A stretch of 57,500 bases of DNA, taken from Chrysomallon squamiferum. Its lineage: Eukaryota > Mollusca > Gastropoda > Neomphalida > Peltospiridae. The notes under the pieces are model-generated. The model saw nothing but the letters and a program-made list of their open reading frames with translations. It searched no databases and was not told the DNA's origin. The stretch is from contig CM022669.1 of the NCBI GenBank assembly GCA_012295275.1, positions 12,695,172 through 12,752,671 of the forward strand, written 5' to 3'. Position numbers and translations under genes: made by a program. Within the stretch, counting starts at the first letter, position 1, and each line of letters begins with the position of its first letter. Shown one piece after another: positions 49,681-57,500 of the stretch.

Positions 49681-50355
49681 TAATAGTGGTGATAGTGGCA
49701 GTAGTTGTAGTAGTAATAGAAGCAGTAATAGTAGTAGTAGTAGTAATGGTAGTAGTAGTAGTAGTAGTGGTAGTAGTAGTAGAAGTGTCATTAGTAATAA
49801 TAATAATAAGGCCATTAATAATAGTAATAATAGAGGTAGTAGTAGTTGTTGTTGTAGTAGTAGTAATAATAGAAGTAGTAAAAGTAGTTTAAGTAATAAT
49901 AATGATAACAGTAGTAATAATAATGCCACGGATGGTAGTAATGATAGTAATAGTATAAGTAGTACTAGCAATAATAGCAGTAGTAGTAGTATTTAATACT
50001 GTCATTAACATTAGTAATAATAGAAGTAAAGGTAGCATTAGAAGTAGTAATAATAATATCAATAATGTCCTTAACAGTAGTTATAGTAGTACTGGTGGCA
50101 GTATTACTGTCATTAATAGTAATTATAATAAATGTAGCAGTAGTAGTAGTAGTAGTTGTTGTTGTTGTTGTTGTAGTTGCTGTTGTAGTAATGTCATTAA
50201 TAGTAGTAATAATGAAATTAGTATTAATATTAAAAACAGCAGTAGTAGTGATAGTAGCAGCAACATTAGCATTAGTAGTAATAGTAGTAGTAATAATTGT
50301 ATTAATACAGTAGTAGTAGTAATAGCAGGAGTAATAGTTGAAGTAATACAACAGT
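49681..50355 (+). repeat. Degenerate TAG/TAA/TTA triplet field
   Basis: About 675 bases of AGT/AAT/ATT triplets with occasional GGT, GCA and GTT variants. Several frames stay open on both strands, giving Ser/Asn-, Val/Ile- and Thr/Ile-rich translations that should not be read as proteins. Confidence 0.92.
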
Positions 50356-51445
50356 ATTGGTAATTATAACAGTTCGGAAACAACAACAACCCAAATATTT
50401 CGGAATCTAATGTGCAATATAATATCTCGAGAAAGAAAATAAAACGAAAAGAAATAGCAGTTAAAAGAAAAGGAAAGAAAACGAAAAAGAGGAAGAAGAT
50501 GTAAAAAAAAATAAAAAAAAAAAAAAAAAAAAAGAAGAGGAAAAACAGAAAGCATGGTTAAAGAATAACAATAAAGAAAAAGAAGAAAGAGAATAATAAA
50601 AAACACAATTACTGGTATTAACTGTCTGTTAGTAATTAACTCACATGATATACAGCCCGCAATAAGCGAATTTTTATTTTCGCAAAATACTTTGGTTATA
50701 ACGGAGACATTTTATTGTTGTGTGGGCAATGATTTGCCTGCTGCCACACCGTAACAATAACACCTTACAACTGTTACAACGGCTTGTTTTTTTTTTTTTG
50801 TATTTTTCTTACACAACCTTCATGTATTACATAAAGCTGCAACAGTGGTGGCCAGATCAACGACGTGCATACAACCAAATGCAAATCACCAATCGCGCAG
50901 TAATGCAGCACGTGTAAAGTCTTTGAAGTGGCGAGATTTTAGGAATCAATTACAATCATTACTCCCCGCAACAGCCGTTACTCCAGAAACCTTTAGAACT
51001 CAAAACAACCGTCAGCACGTAATATGCTAGTGCACAGAGCCATGTTGAAAACTCAAGAGACTGTTTTTTTTTCATTTTTTTCTTTTCTTTTTTTTTTTGC
51101 ATGTTCTATTGTCAGGGAGTGTAAGTCTTCTTTTTTTTCTTCTTTTTTAATTTTTTTTTTTTTCATTTTTTTTGTTACCGCACGCCCTTGTTTTGTAAGT
51201 GAAGGAATCCCTGGCAGTGGCAAAACGCGAAATTTCTTTGATGCCTGTTTTGAATATTTCACGGTTTCGCTCGTAAAGTGAAAACAAACACGGAAATTCA
51301 TTATATGAGCTTGCAAAATTCATCAAGCTAAAAGTTATAGCAGCAGTTGTTGAAGAGAAATCATTTCCCCAGCTAGCTGTTCGGCTATGCACAATTTCCG
51401 CTGCCATGCGGTACTGCCTCGTCTTTCTTTCTTTCTTTTTTTTTC
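50356..51445. other. Gene-free DNA
   Basis: A/G-rich tract (50430-50600), a balanced patch (50690-51050) and T-rich runs (51064-51175). The peptide GIPGSGKT near 51210 looks like a P-loop but stands alone. Confidence 0.55.
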
Positions 51446-51525
51446 TTGCCAGGACTCGAACTTCGATAAAGTCTGTTAAGTTCTGAACGAGATGTTCTAA
51501 CTCATTTGATTGCTAATGAGCCCCA
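51446..51525 (-). mobile_element. tRNA-derived SINE-like element
   Basis: On the minus strand a TAGC...ATGAGTTAGAACATC segment resembles the D-arm/A-box region, and AAGTTCGAGTCCTGGC (51448-51463) is a good B-box and T arm. Spacing is tRNA-like. A T/C-rich run abuts the 3' end of the element (51421-51446, plus-strand T), as expected for a Pol III or retroposed tail. Confidence 0.45.
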
Positions 51526-53140
51526 AGTAAAATCCAAATACCAGAGATGGACTCCAGAAAGAAGGGGCATAACATCTTTCTTTTTTTTCTTCTTTTTTTT
51601 GCGCTTTATTATTTTTTTTGTTGTATTCTTCTGAAATGAAAACGGCATTTTTTCGCGGATCGAAAGAAAGGGTACAACCTACCGAGTTTAAATTAAAACC
51701 ACCGACTGAGATATTCAAAATAAAATCAATATTAATATTAAAAAAAATATATATATGGTGTGAAATAGAATATATGTTTTTTAATTAAATACTTATATTT
51801 GTATTCAGTGGTAATTCAAGAAAAGAAAATGATAACTTAAATGAAGAAACATTAAAATGACGAAAGGTTGAAAAGGATATTATTATTATTATTATTATTA
51901 TTACTATTGTTGTTCTTCTTGTTGTTGTTTTTGTTGTTGTTGTTATTGTTGTTATTATTGTTATTATTATTACTTTATAAATTATACCGTTTTTTTAAAA
52001 ATTGTCATTTGTTTAGAAGTGGAAATCTGTATAGAAAACATTTCAAGACTAGTATCTATTAACAAGTGTTATTGTGTAAAACGATACCGATATTTTTTCG
52101 AATTCTATTTCAAATACTGTTTTTGAGATCTGCTTAATAGATGTATACATATTCTCGAATTTTTTTTTTAAATCAGTCTGTAAACAGAAGACATTAACAA
52201 ATAATTATATTTTTTATTGTTCATTTCATAATATTGTAGAAGCATGATATGCTTTACCTCCCTTTAAACGAAATGCTTTAGATTTATGTCAGATCAATTA
52301 CGACTGGAATGGGAAATTGTCCAATGGGCACATGTCGATGATTGAAATTAAAGGATCAACTATTCACAAGCAAAAGAAGAAATAAAAAGAAATATTTTAT
52401 AGCTTTAACAACACTGCGTGCCTGAAGAAGATGTATTTTAATCTTAACTGATGCAATTGAAATACTTTTTTGTATAATATAATAGCAATATGTGCATACA
52501 GACTTTTATCAATGACGACGTACTTCACTTCTCTATTACTTAAAATCTCCCATCGCTTTTTTACAGATCTTTGCCCCCTTTGTTATTTTAGTAAAACTAT
52601 ACAGTATATAAACAAAGCCATAAAACAGATGTGTCCCATGTCTACTCTAAAATTTCGGTCGGTGAAAACCTTATAATTTCCTGTTTTGTCATGATCTAGT
52701 TTGATGACAAGATATCGTCAACGCAATATTGAACACATCTGGTTGCAGCTGAATTGTTTCATCAGTTCAGAATGGACAACGCTGGATGAATAAGCAGCTC
52801 AGTGATTCTCAAAACGAAGAATGGAATTCAATACGTTCAATAATGTATACATCTGTTAGAATCTGATATACCTGATACGTGTGGGAAACTCAAATGATTA
52901 CGTTTTATAATGGTTTTTTTTTTCTTTTCTTTTTTTCTTACAGGTCACAAATTCATACACACCCACACACACACTTTCTTTCTCTCTCTCTGCCTCCCAT
53001 TGTCTTTGTTTTCTTGCGTCTTTGTCCGTTTTTCCGTTTGTCTGTCCCAGTCTTTTTTTCACTGACTGTATGTCTTTTTTGTTTTTCTCTTTTACTCTTT
53101 CTTTCACCTCTTTCTGTATATGTGTACATGTGTGTTTGTG
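51526..53140. other. Gene-free DNA
   Basis: It contains T runs (51580-51620), TTA/TTG triplets (51878-51975), an AGGGAGGTAAA-type motif on the minus strand at 52253-52265, and T/C-rich DNA (52915-53115). Confidence 0.65.
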
Positions 53141-53306
53141 TTTACGTATGTATGTATGAGTGTTTGTATGTATGTATGTATGAGTGTATGTAAGTATGTA
53201 TGTATGTATGTATTTATGTGTGTATGTATGTATGTATGTATGAGTGTGTGTGTATGTATGTATGTATTTATGTATGTATGTATTTATGTGTATATGTATG
53301 TATGTA

Positions 53307-53340
<34 letters not shown>

Positions 53341-53350
53341 AGTGTGTGTA
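53141..53350 (+). repeat. (TATG)n tetranucleotide repeat
   Basis: About 200 bases of TATG with GTGT, TTTA and AGTG interruptions. The four-base unit leaves frames open on both strands. Confidence 0.93.
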
Positions 53351-56300
53351 TGTATGCATTTGTGCTTCTGTAATTAAATGTAGTACATCTTCAGTAGTAA
53401 TGACGTAATTTTATTTAATGTTACAGATGATATATTCTGTAAAGGAAGCGCATGCATAAGGAAATAATTTGTAATTATGTTTGAAATATGTACGTATTGG
53501 TTTTATTATTAATTTATTTGTTTATACTTTTAACATCAGAATATGTTTCTCTGTCATATTAAAGTAATTCCTATCAGTAAACGTTTCTATTTCTATAGCT
53601 AATCACAACTGAAAGTCATTAATTCAGATACAAGGACACAACACTGCTTTCGTATCAGATGTAGACAAATCAAATAATAACCTATCATACGGACATAAAT
53701 AACACAATGCCATACACAGAATACTTGCAGCAACAAGAATGAAAAAAAAAAAAAAAAAGTAATATCACCTATTATGTATAATTATACTGGTCTTTGATAT
53801 GTCCAGTTGTATTTGGGATAATTTCCTAAAGTTTACAGCGGGCTTTTAAGTTTCATAAAACACACCAACACCTTGATCTTTTTTTTTTCTTCTTCTTCAA
53901 TCTTTTTTTTTTTTTTTTTTTTTTCTTCTTCTTCTTTTTATGACCACGAATAACAGAAGAAACCCTGAGGATCTGTTAAGACGATAATGAAGAAAATTAA
54001 ACCCTGTACGCTTCCTTATTTTTCACACGGCGCACAGCTGAATCTGTTTAATTATTTCCGGTCTAACGGAGACATTTTAGGAGGGGGATAAATTATGATG
54101 AACACCGGACAGTATCCGCGAGGTGTCTGTCAATTTGTCTGTTTCGGTAACTCCAGTGTCAGCGGGTGTCCGCAGACAGGATCCGCCTCAGCCAGTTGTT
54201 GCTTCGAGGCGTCAGTTTACGAAGATTAACTGATCACCCGATTTAACCTCGCTAATTATCGGAAAGTAAATATTTAAAGAGTCCAGTGGAACAGAGGTAG
54301 ACGCTGGCAGAGAGATTATGATGAATGATAAGATGATTTTTTTGTTTGTTTGTTTTTCTCTTTCTTGTTCTTAATGGTCAGAAAGAGAAACAGTCTTTGA
54401 CAGAATGACGTAAAGAAGTTCGCCTTATTATTTTGATGTCGTTGATGATGATGATGGTAATAATACTAATAATACTAATAATAATAATTATGATGATGAT
54501 GGTGATAATAAAAATGATACTGATTATGATAACAACAACAACAACAATAATAATGATGATAATAATAATAATAAAAAGATGATGATGATGATGATGATGG
54601 TGGTGATAACAATATAATATAATAAATAAGAAATCGAATATATTGAGAAACATAAATGATACATATTTAAATTAAGGTTATTATTAATTTGTAATCTATA
54701 ATGGATATTCTTAAGGTTTAAGCTATTAAAATTATTTCCAGGAGAAATTTCAGTGTTAATGAAAATTTATTTTTCATTTTAATTTTTAAAAAGAAATCCT
54801 GCATTAAATAATGCAGAACATCACTGCTGGCACATCTAATTATTATTACTATTATTTTAAAAATAATCTTTAGAAGATCACACTTCTTTATGTCGACGTA
54901 TCGCGTTTTAAATTTGCCATGAAAATATTGCCAGCTTATAACATTATTGTCTCTAAAATATTTATTGTCTCTGGTTTTAGTTACTTCTAGGTAACCATGG
55001 TATCAGGAAACCGCACTTAAACCTGAACACCTTGATCTATGAAATGACACCACAATTGTCAGCACAAGGAAAAAAAAAAAAGAAAACAAACAAATAATAT
55101 TTATAACTGAAAAAGAATAATAATAATAATAAAAAAAATAAAGAAACAGTTTAATAAAATTTAAAAAAAAACCAAACAAACACACACCAAAAAGACAACG
55201 GAAAAACAGAATGAAAAGAAAAAGAAACTAAAGAAAGAAATGAACAAATAATAATACAATGATAATTTCGTGACAGTCTGTTTTTATATCTTCTTTTTTA
55301 TTAGAAATGTTTGATCGCCTGATTAAAAAAAAAAAAAAAAAAAAAAAACAACAACAACTCCCACCAAAAAAACAAAACAAAAAACAAACAAACAAAAGCC
55401 AAAAAACAACAGCAAGATGAAAAGATATTTATTTATGTATAGCATATTTTGAATTCTTTAAGGGTAAACTGTATTGATCAGAAATTTGTGTTCCTTTCAA
55501 TTTTGTGACTTTAAAGTACTAATAAGAAAAAAAAAATATCCCCACAAAAAAAAAAAAAAAAAAAAAAAAAAAATAATAATAATAATAACAAAAAAACGAA
55601 ACAAAAATCAAAATCATTTGTTTTCTTTTTTCGATGCCAACTTATTATTATTATTATTATTATTTATTTATTTTTTTTTTATTCTGCCTCAAAACTCACA
55701 GAGATTCTTTTTGGACAAAACGACGAAAATTTCCGCAGAGCGTAAAACATTTATATTTAAGAAAGTTAAAAGAGAAATCTCGTTTCGTTTTCTTATTCAC
55801 TTTGTCACATTTGTGATCACGTCTAACGCACTCAGACAGTTGATCAAATATTCAGCTGGCGAAAAACTACCACACGAGAAAGATCATTTTTATAAAATAA
55901 TAAGATTTCAACAGGAAACTTGTCTCTTTCACTTGCCACCTCATCCGTCACTTGTTTAATATCTGATAAAGCATAATGGATGTTGAAATTTTTTTTGTTT
56001 CTTTTTTTTTATAAATTATTGATAGAAAGTGTGTTTTACGGGATTTTATCTTTTTCATTATGTTTTTGTTTTCTTGATGAGTTGGAAAAGGAAGAGATAC
56101 AGTTTCTTTCACTGAAGACGTAGTCGTGGTTGTGATAATAGACGCTGTTGTGGTTGTAACTATTGTACCTGAAGTTAGTAGTAGTAGAGGTAGTACTAAT
56201 AGGAGTACTGGTAATGGTTGTAATGGTAAAAGTAGTTAGCAATAATTTGGCACCATAATTAATAACAGCAGCAGCAGCAACTGTCATACAAGCAGTTGTA

Positions 56301-56618
56301 GTAGTAGTAATAGTAATATTAATTTTTATTTTTATTTTTATTTTTTTATTTTATTTTTTACAGTAATTGCAGTAACTGATGTTAAAAATGGAGTTAATGA
56401 TGCATGCGTAAACAAAAGAAAATAAATATGTTTGTTGAATTGGCTGATTTCTTTTGTTTTACTCCGCTTATTAATTAGTGAATTTCTAAATAAAACTGAG
56501 TGAAAATAATCGTAATTTTATTATCTTATAATATTTTAAGTACAGTTAGGCATCAAGCATCATGCCCATCACTGTTGATTTAAACTGTGTTGCATATGGC
56601 TGAATAAAATATTTCTCT

Positions 56619-56620
<2 letters not shown>
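53351..56620. other. Gene-free DNA with homopolymer and triplet tracts
   Basis: It contains an A run (53742-53758), T/CTT runs (53880-53940), a balanced patch (53960-54320), GAT/AAT/AAC triplets (54434-54620), A runs (55069-55083, 55324-55348, 55545-55572) and TAG/GGT triplets (56170-56320). No exon seen. Confidence 0.65.
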
Positions 56621-56661
<41 letters not shown>

Positions 56662-56825
56662 TCGTCCAGATCTTTTCCCTCTTTGTTATTTTATTTACAC
56701 ACACACACACACACACACACACTACACACACATACGTACATATCTTTTCCCTCTTTGTTATTTTATTTATACACACACACACAAATACTCACACACACGC
56801 ACACATACTCACACACACACACAAT
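56621..56825 (+). repeat. (AC)n tracts with duplicated spacer
   Basis: Three AC tracts separated by two copies of the same spacer, AGATCTTTTCCCTCTTTGTT (about 56668) and TATCTTTTCCCTCTTTGTTA (about 56740), each followed by TTTTATTTA and AC again. The period is roughly 72 bases. Confidence 0.88.
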
Positions 56826-57226
56826 GTCGTTCAGAAATAGAAAGGGATACATATGACAAAATATTATTCGTACGGCATACCTAACAGTGAGAAAAACCAA
56901 TTAAAGATCGAGCCTGGATATTTAAAAACAAAACAAAACAAAACAAAGCTTAGTAACTGGATTCAGAATTAGTTTATAAAAACTTAATGACTTTGTACTT
57001 CTGCCATTAATTATCATGCGCTACCTTAAACTATCATGTTTAAAAATAATAATAATAATAAAATATATAAAAAAATTAATTAATTAATTAATTAAAAACA
57101 ATAACAAAAAAAAATAAATAAATAAATAAAACAAATAAAATAAAGGCTTAGTTTTGAACTTTCATTACCTTTCAAAAAAAAAAAAAAATTATTCATTTTC
57201 TGTTACGCATATATTTTATTATTATA

Positions 57227-57262
<36 letters not shown>

Positions 57263-57500
57263 TTTATTTGTGTTGAGATTAAGATGATCCGAGATTAATT
57301 CGAGGAATACATGTGATGGTGGCTGTTTGTAATTGAAAAAGGAAGAGTATTTCTGTAAGTAATGATACAGAAATCACAGATCAAAGGGCCTGCAGGCGAT
57401 GTTTGCATTATTACAAACACGATCAATGGCCACTGTGCTATGAGAATTCCAATATCTCTTGTTCTCTCGAGATAACTGTTGATAATGGCACTGTGAAGTC
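56826..57500. other. Gene-free window end
   Basis: (AATT)n and (AAAT)n (57073-57130), an A run (57175-57188), (ATT)n (57219-57262), then unique sequence. Nothing recognised. Confidence 0.65.

Noticed and set aside
49540-50389. Several 80-145 codon open frames rich in Ser/Asn, Val/Ile or Leu
   Set aside because: They are translations of triplet repeats and are open on both strands; composition is not protein-like.
51024-51281. Frame containing GIPGSGKT, resembling a Walker A motif
   Set aside because: It follows long T runs, lacks any other ATPase motif or a credible exon boundary, and is most likely chance.

Overview
This is a eukaryotic, very AT-rich and microsatellite-rich window: intron-containing genes with GT-AG junctions and long gene-poor stretches. 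The two recognisable genes are animal families: a secreted TSP1/NTR protein and an ER-shaping REEP5/6 protein. Dispersed AAGGGAG(A/G)TAA-type motifs, degenerate tRNA-derived SINE-like pieces and abundant (ATT)n, (CT)n and (AC)n tracts fit a lophotrochozoan, most likely a mollusc. The species cannot be named from this evidence.

Layout. Bases 1-5869 are intergenic or upstream intronic DNA dominated by simple repeats. Bases 5870-12213 (+) hold the 3' four exons of a gene encoding one thrombospondin type-1 repeat, a basic Ser/Thr-rich linker and a C-terminal netrin-type NTR (C345C) domain. The signal-peptide exon is not visible. Bases 13897-16642 (+) hold a complete-looking five-exon REEP5/6 gene with a predicted protein of 187 aa. 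Its exon phases match at every junction, and there is a candidate in-frame alternative acceptor in front of exon 4. The two genes lie head to tail about 1.7 kb apart; nothing suggests a functional link between them.

From 16.6 kb to the end no gene can be firmly supported. This part contains (CT)n/(AG)n tracts at 17.1, 20.1, 40.3 and 48.7 kb, two adjacent minisatellites at 23.0-23.7 kb, and a diverged duplicated segment at 29.4 and 30.5 kb. It also contains a CpG-dense stretch followed by an unassigned 130-codon ORF at 34.6-35.3 kb, a frameshifted relic of a Tigger (pogo-type) transposase N-terminus at 37.06-37.27 kb (-), tRNA-derived SINE-like fragments at 40.2, 45.1 and 51.5 kb, and a 0.7 kb field of degenerate TAG/TAA triplets at 49.7-50.4 kb. 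Most long open frames in the window are translations of simple repeats and are not genes.

I found no convincing undescribed biological system. The most useful leads are the compact TSP1-linker-NTR architecture, the duplicated copy of one of its splice-acceptor regions 4.5 kb upstream, the in-frame alternative REEP acceptor, and the 29.4/30.5 kb duplicate.
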